64,000 nucleotides of DNA, from the NCBI GenBank assembly GCA_017425245.1, contig JAFOOX010000041.1, positions 1 to 64,000 on the forward strand, given 5' to 3'. Origin of the DNA: Gammaproteobacteria bacterium (GTDB taxonomy: Bacteria; Pseudomonadota; Gammaproteobacteria; Enterobacterales; Neiellaceae). Positions 9,203-18,263 of this stretch are shown in pieces. The position numbers and the translations under genes are program-made. A model generated the notes under the pieces. It had not been told where the DNA came from. It saw only the letters and a program-made list of their open reading frames with translations, and did no database searches. Within the stretch, counting starts at the first letter, position 1, and the number at the start of each line of letters is the position of its first letter.

Positions 9203-9988
9203 ATGTCCGCCCGCACCTCGCCCACCACTCTGCTGCAACTGACTCAACTGAGCTTTCACAGTGGCCGTCGTCAGCTGCTGGCGCCGCTCGATCTGCAGTT
9301 GCGGGCTGGCGAGGTGGTCGCCCTGCTTGGCCCCAACGGCGCCGGCAAAAGCACCCTGCTTAAACTGCTGGCCGGTGATCTCAGCCCCAGCGGCGGCACC
9401 ATTCAGCTGCATGGGCGAGCGCTGGAGCATTGGCCACGGCTGGCGCTGGCCCGCCAACTCGGGGTGTTGCCGCAACAGGCCAGCCTCAGCTTTCCCTTTA
9501 CTGCCCGCGAAGTGGTCACCCTCGGCACCTATCCCCTCAGCCTGCCGCAACGGGGCGTCGGCCTGCTGGTTGACGACTGGCTGCAACGACTGGAGCTGAC
9601 GGCGCTGGCCGACCACCCCTACCCGCGACTGTCGGGCGGCGAACGGCAGCGGGTGCAGCTGGCGCGAGTGCTGGTACAGCTCAGTCAGGCCAGCGAGCCA
9701 GCCTTGCTGCTACTCGATGAACCCACCTCGGCGCTGGATCTGGGCCAGCAGCACCGGGTACTGCAACTGGCGCGCGATCTGGCCCGCGAACGGCAGATGG
9801 CGGTGGTGCTGGTGATCCACGATCTCAACCAGGCAGCCCACTACGCCGATCGCCTGCTGCTGCTTGATGGTGGTCGGTTGATTGCCGATGGCCGCCCCGA
9901 ACAGGTGCTGAGCGCCGCCCAGATCGAGGCCACCTGGCACTATCGCCCCACGATCAGCCACGACAATGGCTTACGGTTACTGTTTTAG
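9203..9988 (+). CDS. hutD: Haem ABC transporter ATPase HutD
   Basis: 261 aa. ABC ATPase with Walker A GPNGAGKS (residues 43-50), signature LSGGE (near 140), Walker B LLLLDEPTSALD and the switch His in VIHDLNQAAHYADR. HmuV/HutD-type. It is the last gene of the rightward haem operon. A short opposing reading frame overlaps its final codons. Confidence 0.93.
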   Translation: MSARTSPTTLLQLTQLSFHSGRRQLLAPLDLQLRAGEVVALLGPNGAGKSTLLKLLAGDLSPSGGTIQLHGRALEHWPRLALARQLGVLPQQASLSFPFTAREVVTLGTYPLSLPQRGVGLLVDDWLQRLELTALADHPYPRLSGGERQRVQLARVLVQLSQASEPALLLLDEPTSALDLGQQHRVLQLARDLARERQMAVVLVIHDLNQAAHYADRLLLLDGGRLIADGRPEQVLSAAQIEATWHYRPTISHDNGLRLLF

Positions 9989-10113
9989 CGCAGGGACTTT
10001 CGCCACCACAGCCAGGGCAGCAGCAGGGTGACCATCACTAGCAACGCGCCACAACCCAGCAGCAGGGGCAAGGCAGCTGGATAGGCCAACAGTGGTACGG
10101 TAGGTGTGGCCAT
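9985..10113 (-). CDS. Possible 42-aa single-span membrane protein
   Basis: A short ATG-started frame with one clear hydrophobic helix (LPLLLGCGALLVMVTLLLPW) and a basic end (WWRKSLR). It converges on hutD and overlaps its stop codon. The frame is open 12 codons further upstream without a good start, so it may equally be the tail of a lost larger membrane protein. There is no recognised family and no clear ribosome site. Confidence 0.3.
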   Translation of the reverse strand: MATPTVPLLAYPAALPLLLGCGALLVMVTLLLPWLWWRKSLR

Positions 10114-10236
10114 CGCCTGCAGATCCTGGACGATCCACAGCGTGATCGATCACCACCAACTCAACCTTGGCGCAGCAATTACGGTGTGCTAGGGTTTGCG
10201 TCACTCAGGATGAGACAACCCCAGAACGGACACAGC

Positions 10237-11406
10237 ATGGGTAAACCTGCCGCCACTATCAGCCATTTCCACGTCTGCCCCAAAGTCACCGCCAAGGTGC
10301 CCCATGTTGGCGGGCCAGTCATACAGGGCTCGCCTAACGTTACTATCGGCGGCCTGCCTGCCGCCCGCGTTGGCGACACTCTCATCTGCGTCGGGCCACC
10401 AGACAAAATCAAAAAGGGCTCTTCATCCGTCTTCATCAACGGTAAGGAAGCCGCCCGTATGGGCGACAGTACCGACCACGGTGGTGTGATCGTCATGGGC
10501 AATCCGACCGTGATCATCGGCGACAGCCCTTGGCGCGGCCCCAATGAAGACACCCTGCCCAGCTACCCCAAGAGCAGGGCCGAAGTGATGCAGCGCATGG
10601 ATGCGGCCACCACCAAGGTGCAACAGGCCCGCGCCAGCGGAGCGCCGCTGCCAAAATCGCCCTACACCACCGAAGACAAACTGTTTGTGACCGCCGGAGG
10701 GCTGGTCGAAAAGTTCCTGGTGCGGGTGATCAAGACCGACTACGCAAGCGTCGACGGCACCATTGGTTATCTGCCCAAAGGCGCCACATCAACTACCTAC
10801 TGGACCACCACCTACACCCAAGCAGAGCATGGCGACCATGACGCCGAACTGCTCTGCCGAGGGCTGGGCATTAACTACGACCCCAAGTGCAGCTACACCC
10901 TGCTGCTGATCGACGCCGAGGCCGCCTACGAGCAGGGCGATATGGTGAGTATGATCCCGGACTACGAGAACCTGTCCGCCTTTGCCCAACAGGAGATCGC
11001 GGGCAAATTTCCGGGCCGCGAGCATCTGATCCCGGATGCCATGACCCCGGAGTACAGCCAGCACTACGAGCAGGTGAAGCAGGAAGCGGATGCTCGGGGC
11101 GTCGATATGGATGACCCTGACGATCTAAAGAATCTCTGCATGGATCTAGGGCTAAACAGCGACCAAGCCAGGAGACTTGGAGTACGCCACCAGCTCAACC
11201 AGCAGCTTGGCGCCAATGAGCACTTCCTTGGCAACGGCCTGACCAAGGATACGGCAGTGCACTACCCCGAAACGCCGTTTGGCGCCATTGACCAAAGCAT
11301 CCAGTACGGCCCGGTGGAGACCTTTACCCGCGACAAAAACCCGCGCACCCTCGGCGAGCTGGAGCGCGTCGGTATCGTCACCCGCATCCCCCTGACCAGT
11401 TATTGA
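10237..11406 (+). CDS. PAAR-domain type VI secretion effector with C-terminal toxin region
   Basis: 389 aa. The N-terminal PAAR domain (about residues 8-110) includes a literal PAAR motif at residues 41-44 and repeated short beta-strand units (GNPTVIIGDSPW); such proteins cap the VgrG spike of the type VI secretion system. A linker is followed by a region of about 250 residues I do not recognise, presumably the toxin. The last 55 residues of the conserved part (329-383) recur almost unchanged in a detached copy at 11955-12119. The ATG at 10237 has a ribosome site; an upstream in-frame start is less likely. A putative immunity gene follows after 9 bp. The enzymatic activity cannot be named from sequence alone. 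Confidence 0.8.
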   Translation: MGKPAATISHFHVCPKVTAKVPHVGGPVIQGSPNVTIGGLPAARVGDTLICVGPPDKIKKGSSSVFINGKEAARMGDSTDHGGVIVMGNPTVIIGDSPWRGPNEDTLPSYPKSRAEVMQRMDAATTKVQQARASGAPLPKSPYTTEDKLFVTAGGLVEKFLVRVIKTDYASVDGTIGYLPKGATSTTYWTTTYTQAEHGDHDAELLCRGLGINYDPKCSYTLLLIDAEAAYEQGDMVSMIPDYENLSAFAQQEIAGKFPGREHLIPDAMTPEYSQHYEQVKQEADARGVDMDDPDDLKNLCMDLGLNSDQARRLGVRHQLNQQLGANEHFLGNGLTKDTAVHYPETPFGAIDQSIQYGPVETFTRDKNPRTLGELERVGIVTRIPLTSY

Positions 11407-11415
11407 GCCAGTACC

Positions 11416-11913
11416 ATGAATACCTTTGCCGAAATCGACCCCAAAACCGTTGCCACTCATCCCAATCTGATTGCCAAACTTCCGGATTACCGGAAGCCCC
11501 ACAAAACATGGTATTTGCTGCTGGTTGATGACTACCTGATCATCGCGAATGCCACATTCAAGGAGCGTGACAGCAAGTGGCTCCACTACCAGATCGAGTT
11601 CCCCAAGCGCGGCCTCCTCTGGTATCTCGATACGCTGAAGGAAAAATTCTTTAACACCGCAGCTGAAGGCGGACTGCCCAAAGGGGTATTTCACGCTATT
11701 GGAGAAGTGGACGGCGAGCGGTTGTACCTCGGCCGAGCCTTTAATGCAGATGGCCATGGAGGGGGTGGCTATGCCTTTACCACCCTAGATCGAAAAGATG
11801 CATTTCTTGATATGGCAAAGGAGTACATCTTCTCCGACGCCCTGCTGTTTGAGCATGGGCTGATGGATCTGTTCGAACAGATCGCCGCCAAAATCCGCTC
11901 TGGAGAGCTGTGA
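11416..11913 (+). CDS. Putative immunity protein of the PAAR effector
   Basis: 165 aa, no signal peptide, no family recognised. It lies 9 bp downstream of the PAAR effector and just before a terminator-like hairpin, the usual position and size of an effector immunity gene. The sequence is mixed alpha/beta with a Gly-rich turn (DGHGGGGYAF) and an acidic C-terminal helix. The cytosolic location implied by the missing signal peptide suggests the toxin acts in the cytosol. Confidence 0.6.
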   Translation: MNTFAEIDPKTVATHPNLIAKLPDYRKPHKTWYLLLVDDYLIIANATFKERDSKWLHYQIEFPKRGLLWYLDTLKEKFFNTAAEGGLPKGVFHAIGEVDGERLYLGRAFNADGHGGGGYAFTTLDRKDAFLDMAKEYIFSDALLFEHGLMDLFEQIAAKIRSGEL

Positions 11914-11932
11914 GCGACTTGACCGCAAACCA

Positions 11933-11955
11933 GAAAGGGCGCATTGCGCCCTTTC
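11933..11955 (+). terminator. Terminator-like hairpin after the immunity gene
   Basis: A perfect 10-bp stem (GAAAGGGCGC / GCGCCCTTTC) with a 3-nt loop, followed by a T-rich stretch. It lies 20 bp past the immunity stop codon, and its last bases merge with the start of the displaced toxin tail. Confidence 0.65.
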
Positions 11956-12119
11956 ATTTCCTGGGCAATGGCCTGACCAAGGATACGGCGGTGCACTACG
12001 CCGAAACGCCGTTTGCTACCATCAACCAGAGCATCCAGTACGGCCCGGTGGAGACCTTTACCCGCGACAAAAACCCGCGCACCCTCGGCGAGCTGGAACG
12101 AGCCGGTATCGTCACCCGT
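11955..12119 (+). pseudogene. Displaced copy of the PAAR effector C-terminal segment
   Basis: 165 bp encoding 55 residues, 50 of them identical to residues 329-383 of the PAAR effector (11221-11385), counted by eye; one stretch of about 70 bp is identical at DNA level. It could be translated from a GTG at 11910 overlapping the immunity stop, but a hairpin intervenes and the frame beyond 12119 only runs antisense into the next gene. It is best read as an orphan toxin tip left by replacement of an older toxin/immunity cassette, as known for Rhs and CdiA loci. Confidence 0.65.
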
Positions 12120-12129
12120 GCTGGCATCG

Positions 12130-12582
12130 TCAGTTTTCTGCCCGGCCAAGCAGCGCCGCGGTGCCCTCCACGCCCAGATAACCACGAGCGACAAAGCTGA
12201 TTTCGCCCTGGCTGTTAACCAGCAAGGTCAGCGGTGTCGCCTTGATGCCACCGAGCGCCCGCAGCAGGGCAGCCGGCGCCTGTACCTTGTGGATCTGGTC
12301 GATACCGCTGACCAGCTGGCGCAGCCCCGGCGCATTACTGCCGATGCCGGCCGCCACCACCGGCAGCTGCTGCGCGGGTGCCAGTTGCGCCAGATCTTTG
12401 AGCTGCTTGCGGCACCAGCCGCACTCCGGCTCAAAGAAGCTGATGAGATAAGGCTGGCCCTGCAAGCTGGCCAATGGCAGGTCATCGCCGCCTGCCAGCG
12501 CTGGCAGGGTAAAGTCGGCCAGCTGCGGGGCGGCGTGAGCCACCCCGCACGCCAGCAGCCATGCCAGCAGCAGGGCCCGCAT
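12130..12582 (-). CDS. Periplasmic thioredoxin-like (TlpA/redoxin family) protein
   Basis: 150 aa with a signal peptide (about residues 1-18, ending AHA-A). Thioredoxin fold with the redox pair CGWC at Cys54 and Cys57 (FEPECGWCRKQL) and the cis-proline region KATPLTLLV. It would act as a periplasmic thiol reductant or oxidant. Its start overlaps the stop of the upstream TonB-dependent receptor by one base, so the two are co-translated. Substrate unknown; the receptor itself carries a CxxC in its plug. Confidence 0.8.
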   Translation of the reverse strand: MRALLLAWLLACGVAHAAPQLADFTLPALAGGDDLPLASLQGQPYLISFFEPECGWCRKQLKDLAQLAPAQQLPVVAAGIGSNAPGLRQLVSGIDQIHKVQAPAALLRALGGIKATPLTLLVNSQGEISFVARGYLGVEGTAALLGRAEN

Positions 12583-14801
12583 CAGAACGTCGCCTTAAGG
12601 CCGGCATAGACCTGCCGGCCATAGAGCGGGCCCCAGATGTGGGCAACATCGTAGGCCGCTTCGCCATCAGCATCCGCCCAGTAGAGCGGTGATTCACCGT
12701 CTGCCGCCTGATTGTAGTCAAACAGGTTGTTGACCCCGGCATAGAGCTGCCAGACATCATCCAGGGCTTTGCTCAGTTTCAGGTCGACAGTCACGAAGGA
12801 TGGCGCATCGGTCGATTTGGGATCCTGCAGCTCGCCCACTTCGACCAAGCCGTTGTTATTGGCATCGACAAAGCGGTTGTAGCGATCGCCATAGCCGTAC
12901 TTGGACAGATCGCGGCTGCCGATCCAGCTGGCACTGGCAACCAAGTCCCAACCCTGCCATTCAGCATCAAAGCCAGCCGTTACCCGTTGCTCCAACGGGG
13001 CGACCGAAAAGGTGCCCTGATACGCCTTGCTGTAATCGAAGTGCTCTATCCCACCATCAACACTGAGCCAGTCAGTCAACTGATAGCTGGCCATCAGGTC
13101 GTAAGTGGCAACGCTCACTTTTTGATCCAGATTGAGCAGCGTAGGCCGCTCAACGCCCTCAGTTTCAATCCAGGCCAGGTGATCGATCTCGGTGTAGGCA
13201 GCCGAAGCCGTTGCCACCAGCGCTTCCCCCTCAAAGCTCAGGGCATAGTTGACCGAACGCGACTCTTCCAACTCATCGATGGCGATCTGGAAGCCATCTT
13301 CGAGAATGCCGTGGTCCGACTCGAAGAAGGCCAGCGGTGCGCGATAGCCGTAACCGGCCGACAGCCGCGACGTCCACTGCTGGTTGTGCAGGTAGCGCAG
13401 ATGGGCACGCGGCGACAGCAGGGTCTCAGACAGTTCATCGCCCACCTCGGTCTGATCGACAAAATCGGCGGTGATATGGTCGAAACGCAGCGCCACTTGC
13501 AGCTCCAGCGCATCATTGATGGTCCAGGTGTCTTGGACGTAGGCGCCCCAAGTCTGGTAATCAAAGCTGTCGCCGGTCAGGCTGGGATCATCCTGCTGCA
13601 TGCGTACCAGCGCATCGGACTGCGAGCGCATCTCTTCATTGCGGCCATCAACACCAAAGGTGATGAGGTGGTTATCAAGGCCAGACCAGCTCAGTCGCAG
13701 ATCGCCGTAGTAGATGCGGTCCTGGTTGCGATAGTCGAACCCTTCGTAAAAGGAATCCTGCCCATGGTCGACGGTGGAACCGGTGGTGGTCAGGCTCCAG
13801 TCATCCGCTAACTCGCGCAGCCAACGCAGCGTCAGTTCCTCACGTTTGCTGTCGATCGCTTCGGTGGTCTCCCACGGCTGGGCCAGATAGCGCTGGCTTA
13901 CGTCACCATCTTCAAACCACTGGCCAAAGGGTGTATCGCCATTGATCAGACTGGACAGTGCCGCATCACGGCTGACGCCAAAGGGGCCCCCCATGATGTC
14001 AGAGGTAAAGCGGGCATAACGTAGTTCGGCGTTATCACGCGGACTGAAGTCATAGGTCAATTTGACGGACAGCGACTGATTGTCCATGGCGGCAGTTTCA
14101 CCCACGCCATTGCCATCGCCATCAAAGCCATCGGCGGTGTAGCTCTGGGCGGTGACTAGTGCCCCGCCCTTGCCGTCCTTGGTCACCGCCGTCCCCATCA
14201 CACTGGCGTTGCGATAGCCGTCCGTGCCGGTCGACAGGTCAGCCTCTACGGCGTTGCGATAGGGGGTTTTGGTAATGATGTTAATGGTGCCGCCGATCGC
14301 CTCCGGCGCGATCATCGACGCCCCCGAGCCACGGGCGATTTCGATGCTGTCGATACCGGCAGTCGAGATCGCATCCATGCCGTAATAGCTGGAGACCATC
14401 GAGTGCATCGGCACTCCATCGACCAGAATGGTGGTGTGCTCACCCTTCAGACCGTTGATCATCACCCGCTTAATGCCACACATCGAACACTCGTTGCTGA
14501 CGCGAATCCCCGGAGCGGTGTCGATCGCCTCTGACAGCGTGGCCGACTGGCTGTTGAATAGTTCGGCACTACTGATCAGCTCAGTCTTTTCGATCATGTC
14601 GCCCAGCTGGCCTTTACGCTCCAGTCGCTGGCGCACCCCTTGAACCTCGATCACCTCAACCGGTTGATCGGCATCACTGGCAGTGCTCGCCCCGCTCTTG
14701 GGTTTGTCTGCGTGCACCGGCATGGCCAGGGCCAGCAGCAAAGCGGCAGCGATAGGGGTTAGCGGTAGTTGCTGCAGCCTGCAGGTGAACGATGGACGCA
14801 T
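12582..14801 (-). CDS. TonB-dependent outer-membrane receptor with CxxC in plug
   Basis: 739 aa from the ATG at 14801, preceded by a GAGG site; an in-frame TTG six codons upstream is less likely. Signal peptide about residues 1-31 (ending VHA), TonB-box-like VEVIEVQGVRQ, plug domain with VMINGLKGEHTTILVDGVPM, then a large barrel ending in a terminal Phe (YAGLKATF). An unusual pair, Cys105 and Cys108 (NECSMCG), lies in the plug. Substrate not determined; siderophore or metal chelate are typical for the family. Operonic with the thioredoxin-like gene. Confidence 0.85.
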   Translation of the reverse strand: MRPSFTCRLQQLPLTPIAAALLLALAMPVHADKPKSGASTASDADQPVEVIEVQGVRQRLERKGQLGDMIEKTELISSAELFNSQSATLSEAIDTAPGIRVSNECSMCGIKRVMINGLKGEHTTILVDGVPMHSMVSSYYGMDAISTAGIDSIEIARGSGASMIAPEAIGGTINIITKTPYRNAVEADLSTGTDGYRNASVMGTAVTKDGKGGALVTAQSYTADGFDGDGNGVGETAAMDNQSLSVKLTYDFSPRDNAELRYARFTSDIMGGPFGVSRDAALSSLINGDTPFGQWFEDGDVSQRYLAQPWETTEAIDSKREELTLRWLRELADDWSLTTTGSTVDHGQDSFYEGFDYRNQDRIYYGDLRLSWSGLDNHLITFGVDGRNEEMRSQSDALVRMQQDDPSLTGDSFDYQTWGAYVQDTWTINDALELQVALRFDHITADFVDQTEVGDELSETLLSPRAHLRYLHNQQWTSRLSAGYGYRAPLAFFESDHGILEDGFQIAIDELEESRSVNYALSFEGEALVATASAAYTEIDHLAWIETEGVERPTLLNLDQKVSVATYDLMASYQLTDWLSVDGGIEHFDYSKAYQGTFSVAPLEQRVTAGFDAEWQGWDLVASASWIGSRDLSKYGYGDRYNRFVDANNNGLVEVGELQDPKSTDAPSFVTVDLKLSKALDDVWQLYAGVNNLFDYNQAADGESPLYWADADGEAAYDVAHIWGPLYGRQVYAGLKATF

Positions 14802-14967
14802 GGAAACCTCACTACGCAAATGAAAGTTGTTATCACACGCGAATGATGCAACAAGTACTTACATGCAACAAGATGGCATTTGCCGTTAATTGACACAAAT
14901 CAAAATGCGGTGGCAAGGAGAGGCTGGCCGTGGCTCAATTGAGAGAGTTAACGGCAGGGCCAACAAC

Positions 14968-14997
14968 GCAAAAGGGCAGCCTATGCTGCCCTTTTGC
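14968..14997. terminator. Bidirectional terminator hairpin
   Basis: A perfect 13-bp inverted repeat, GCAAAAGGGCAGC / GCTGCCCTTTTGC, with a 4-nt loop. The A and T runs in the stem serve both strands. It lies 17 bp past the acuI stop. Confidence 0.85.
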
Positions 14998-15013
14998 TTC
15001 GGCTTTCTGGCGA

Positions 15014-16009
15014 TCAGTCTTCGGCGCTAACCCGCACCAGCGTGCGTCCTGTCACTTTGCCATCGAGTAGCGCATCAGCCAGTGCTGGCACCGCATCCAG
15101 CGGGATCTCCAGCGCCAGCTGCTCGTAGATCCCCTCCGGCAGGATCTCGCCCAGCCGCTGCCATGCCAGTTGCCGTCGGGGCCTAGGGCAAATCACCGAA
15201 TCCACCCCCTGTAGCCGCACATTACGCAAAATAAAAGGCATCACCGAGGTCGACAGTTCGACACTGCCAGCCAAGCCACAAGCCGCTGCCACCCCGTTGT
15301 AGTTCAGTTGGCTTAGCAGCGCCGCCAAAATCGGCCCACCGACGGTATCAACCACGCCGCTATAAATCTGTTTGTCGAGCAGTCGCGGCTTGCCGTTGAA
15401 ACTGTCACGGGCCAGCACGGTCTTGGCGCCAAGGCCGCGCAGGTAATCCTCGTTATCCGGACGCCCGGATACCGCCACCACCTGATAGCCAAGTTGAGCC
15501 AGCAACGCCACGGCGACGCTGCCAACACCGCCACTGGCGCCAGTCACCACCACCGGATGCGGGTTGCCGGGCATCACCCTGCCCTCCTCCAGCGCCATCA
15601 CACAGAGCATGGCGGTGAGCCCAGCGGTACCAAGCGCCATGGCATGGCGATCACTCAGGCTGTCGGGCAGATGGCACAGCCAGTCGGCCTTGACCCGCGC
15701 CCGCTCGGCCATGCCGCCCCAATGGTCCTCGCCCACCCCCCAGCCGGTCAGCATCACCTCATCGCCCTCCTCAAAACGCGAGTCGGCGGAACTGAGCACG
15801 GTGCCGGCAAAGTCGATACCTGGCACCATCGGCCAGTGGCGCACGATCTTGCCGCGGCCGGTGATAGCCAGCGCATCTTTGTAGTTAAGAGCCGAATAGC
15901 GCACCTTGACCAGCACCTCGCCGGCCGGCAGATCGGCCTCATCTATATCGCGGACCGCCGCCTGGGTTTTGCCGTCAGGATCCTGGGTCAGCAACAATGC
16001 CTTAAACAT
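15014..16009 (-). CDS. acuI: Acrylyl-CoA reductase-like quinone oxidoreductase (YhdH/AcuI family)
   Basis: 331 aa, medium-chain dehydrogenase/reductase without structural zinc. N-terminal catalytic domain opens with FKALLLTQDPDGKTQAAV; the Rossmann part carries GASGGVGSVAVALLAQLGY. YhdH/AcuI proteins reduce acryloyl-CoA with NADPH, detoxifying this reactive intermediate of propionate or DMSP metabolism. The ATG at 16009 has a GAGGCG site upstream. It is monocistronic with a strong terminator. Confidence 0.9.
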   Translation of the reverse strand: MFKALLLTQDPDGKTQAAVRDIDEADLPAGEVLVKVRYSALNYKDALAITGRGKIVRHWPMVPGIDFAGTVLSSADSRFEEGDEVMLTGWGVGEDHWGGMAERARVKADWLCHLPDSLSDRHAMALGTAGLTAMLCVMALEEGRVMPGNPHPVVVTGASGGVGSVAVALLAQLGYQVVAVSGRPDNEDYLRGLGAKTVLARDSFNGKPRLLDKQIYSGVVDTVGGPILAALLSQLNYNGVAAACGLAGSVELSTSVMPFILRNVRLQGVDSVICPRPRRQLAWQRLGEILPEGIYEQLALEIPLDAVPALADALLDGKVTGRTLVRVSAED

Positions 16010-16169
16010 GGACGCCTCGTTTGCCATCAAGCGATGTTGCTAATAGTGGCACAGGATTGGCGTTCAGCGACTTGACCCGGATCGCGGCCGACGATTGTGA
16101 CGGCCAGAGCAGACGGGCACCTCTTCGCTAACTTAGCATCGGCCAACATCAACCGCAGCGCCGTAGGCT

Positions 16170-16718
16170 ATGGCTAGCAATAACCCCCCGATCTGGAGCG
16201 CCCTGATACTGTTTGCCGTACTGACTGCGCTAGGCATCACCGCCATTCGTGATGGCTGGTGGCGACCGATGCAAGAGCAAAGCCCTGCCGCACCTCCATC
16301 AGCGGCAAAGTTACGACCGCTTGAGACTATGCAGACTAAAACCGCAGAGATGCCAGTGCCAACCAGCGCTGTCAGCACCGAATCACAGATCTGGGCCTGT
16401 GAACAGGACGGGGTGCTGGTGGTTCGTAGTCGCAGATATAACGAGCAATGCCGCCCCTACGCCAACAGCTTTGCCACCACCGGCGGGGCACCTGCAGCGC
16501 TGGCAACGCTGGCGCCCATGACCGGAAATTCTGGCTCACATCGCCAGCCAGACCGTGCTGTTCAAGCCAAACCTGCCTGCCAGTGGCTGCACCAGCGTCT
16601 TCTTGAAATCAATATGTTGCTGAATCAAGGCGGCATCCATGTGCAGCAGATGCGGATAGAGAGAAATCAGCGCCGCAGTGAATGGTTAAACGAAAGCTGT
16701 ACTGGCCCCGCACCCTGA
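16170..16718 (+). CDS. Hypothetical membrane-anchored protein
   Basis: 182 aa. One N-terminal hydrophobic segment (IWSALILFAVLTALGITAI, about residues 8-26), then a Pro/Ala-rich linker and a short extracytoplasmic domain with three Cys (WACEQDGVL, QCRPYA, ACQWLH). No family recognised. The ribosome site is weak, and the gene may instead start later. Neighbours give no clue. Confidence 0.5.
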   Translation: MASNNPPIWSALILFAVLTALGITAIRDGWWRPMQEQSPAAPPSAAKLRPLETMQTKTAEMPVPTSAVSTESQIWACEQDGVLVVRSRRYNEQCRPYANSFATTGGAPAALATLAPMTGNSGSHRQPDRAVQAKPACQWLHQRLLEINMLLNQGGIHVQQMRIERNQRRSEWLNESCTGPAP

Positions 16719-16815
16719 AGGCCAACGTCAAACCAACGTCAAACCAACGTCACTGCAGCAGCGGCATGCAATATGCTTTAACCGCTCGAACCTGCTGGAA
16801 TGACGAGGTGCTGTC

Positions 16816-17028
16816 ATGAACATCCAGAGCTTTAGGGCTGTTGAGCCCTCACTCTTTGCCCGTATCACTCAACCGTTGCGCGCCTTCTACCTGGATCTAC
16901 CCAGCGGGGCCTGCATCGAATTCTTCGATGCCGAGGGGCGCATGGTGGCCGTGCGCGACCAGAGTTACAGCGATATGGATCTGCTGCTGGTGTCACCGGA
17001 GCTGTGCCTGCTGCAGACCAACCACTAG
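16816..17028 (+). CDS. Small hypothetical cytosolic protein
   Basis: 70 aa, well-formed start after an AATGACGAGG stretch, followed 22 bp later by a terminator. Composition is that of a normal folded protein (FDAEGRMVAVRDQSYSDMDLLLVSPELCLLQ). No family recognised. Confidence 0.6.
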   Translation: MNIQSFRAVEPSLFARITQPLRAFYLDLPSGACIEFFDAEGRMVAVRDQSYSDMDLLLVSPELCLLQTNH

Positions 17029-17050
17029 AGAATGGAATCCCACAAACGCC

Positions 17051-17072
17051 AAAAGGCCCTGCGGGGCCTTTT
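17051..17072. terminator. Rho-independent terminator
   Basis: Nine-bp stem AAAAGGCCC / GGGCCTTTT with a 4-nt loop and a short T run. It can serve the small gene at 16816 and the tRNA on the other strand. Confidence 0.85.
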
Positions 17073-17102
17073 GTCTGACTGCTGTTCAGTCGGTCAGTTG
17101 TT

Positions 17103-17178
17103 TGGCAGGGGCGGAGGGATTCGAACCCCCAACCATCGGTTTTGGAGACCGCTGTTCTACCGTTGGAACTACGCCCCT
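17103..17178 (-). tRNA. tRNA-Trp (anticodon CCA)
   Basis: 76 nt on the minus strand. The acceptor stem AGGGGCG pairs with CGCCCCT, the 3' CCA is encoded, the T arm has GGTTCGAATCC, and the anticodon loop reads CTCCAAA with CCA. Very close to the standard gammaproteobacterial tRNA-Trp. No integrase or duplicated tRNA end was seen beside it. Confidence 0.95.
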
Positions 17179-17258
17179 CAAACAACGCTGCGCATTATAC
17201 GGGGCATCCTTCAAAGGTAAAGCGGGCAAATGCGATCTGGCTCGAAACTTTACTCATC

Positions 17259-18110
17259 TCAAGCAGATGCGCTCATCTTTTGGGCGATCTGGTCAAGAAA
17301 TGGCTCAAGGGCTGCGGCATTGGGCACGGCCAGATAGTCGGCCAGCGCATCACTGAGCTGATCCCATTCAATATCCACCACCATGCTCTGGATCTCGCGT
17401 GCTGCAACACGCCGCGCGAGCTTGAGAACCGCCACCAGATCTGCGCTGTCGGCATGCTGTGACTGATTGAACAGCTGTACCGCCTCATGCTGATGGGCAA
17501 TCGCCTCAACCACAGCTTCCGGCAAATGCCAGCGTTGGGTTAGCAGGGCGCCCACGGCGGTGTGACTGGTGCCCAAACGTTGCCGCTCTTCGTCGCCAAC
17601 GGTAGCCCAGCCTTCAACCTCTGCGCGGGTAAGGATGGCGTCATAGGCGGGAAACAGGCCGGCCAGCACCGGCGCACCAACCAGATGAAACAATCCGCAC
17701 AGATACGCCTGATCGGCCAGATCTGGCCGTCCCAGCAGCTCTGCGGTACGCACTGCCGCCTCAGCCACCCGGGAGCCACTCTGCCAGAAGCTGTCGATAC
17801 CCGGGCAATGGGCCAGAGCATTACGCAGGGCGACCGTTCGCACCAGCGAATAGACCCGGCGAAACCCCAGCGCCCGCACCGCATGGCTGATATTGCTAAT
17901 TGGCACCGCCCGCCGGTAAGCCGCCGAATTGATCACATGCATCACCCCACCGGCAATGCTGATGTCTTCGGCGATGGCATCGGCAATCACCTGCAGATTG
18001 GGCTCCGGCTTTTTGGCTTCGGCCGCCACCCGCAGCAGCACATCGGGCTGCGGTGGGATCACCAGTTGATCGAGGATCCGCTGTTCGGCAGGACTGGCAA
18101 CAAAGGTCAT
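17259..18110 (-). CDS. HDOD domain signalling protein
   Basis: 283 aa, essentially one HDOD domain: VIPPQPDVLLRV near the N-terminus, GVMHVINSAAYRRAVPISNISHAVRALGF in the middle, and CGLFHLVGAPVLAGLFP followed by HTAVGALLTQRWHLPEAVVEAIAHQHE. HDOD proteins are HD-GYP relatives lacking the phosphodiesterase metal site and act in signalling without known catalysis. It stands alone next to tRNA-Trp. Target unknown. Confidence 0.88.
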   Translation of the reverse strand: MTFVASPAEQRILDQLVIPPQPDVLLRVAAEAKKPEPNLQVIADAIAEDISIAGGVMHVINSAAYRRAVPISNISHAVRALGFRRVYSLVRTVALRNALAHCPGIDSFWQSGSRVAEAAVRTAELLGRPDLADQAYLCGLFHLVGAPVLAGLFPAYDAILTRAEVEGWATVGDEERQRLGTSHTAVGALLTQRWHLPEAVVEAIAHQHEAVQLFNQSQHADSADLVAVLKLARRVAAREIQSMVVDIEWDQLSDALADYLAVPNAAALEPFLDQIAQKMSASA

Positions 18111-18263
18111 GGCATATCATCAGGTTGTGGCGGCCTGATCACTCTAGCCAAGGCACAGCCAATGGCAAAGCGACATTGATCATGCTGCTGGGGATGGTGA
18201 TTGCATTTGGGCGGATGACTGGTCGAGACTAACGTCCCGAACTTGAGCAATCCGAGAACCACC

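Noticed and set aside
11910-12200. 96-codon frame as an independent gene
   Set aside because: Only 55 residues match the effector tail; the rest is antisense to the thioredoxin-like gene, and a hairpin lies at its start.
17103-17178. tRNA-Trp as an integration site
   Set aside because: No integrase, no repeated tRNA 3' end nearby; flanking genes look ancestral.
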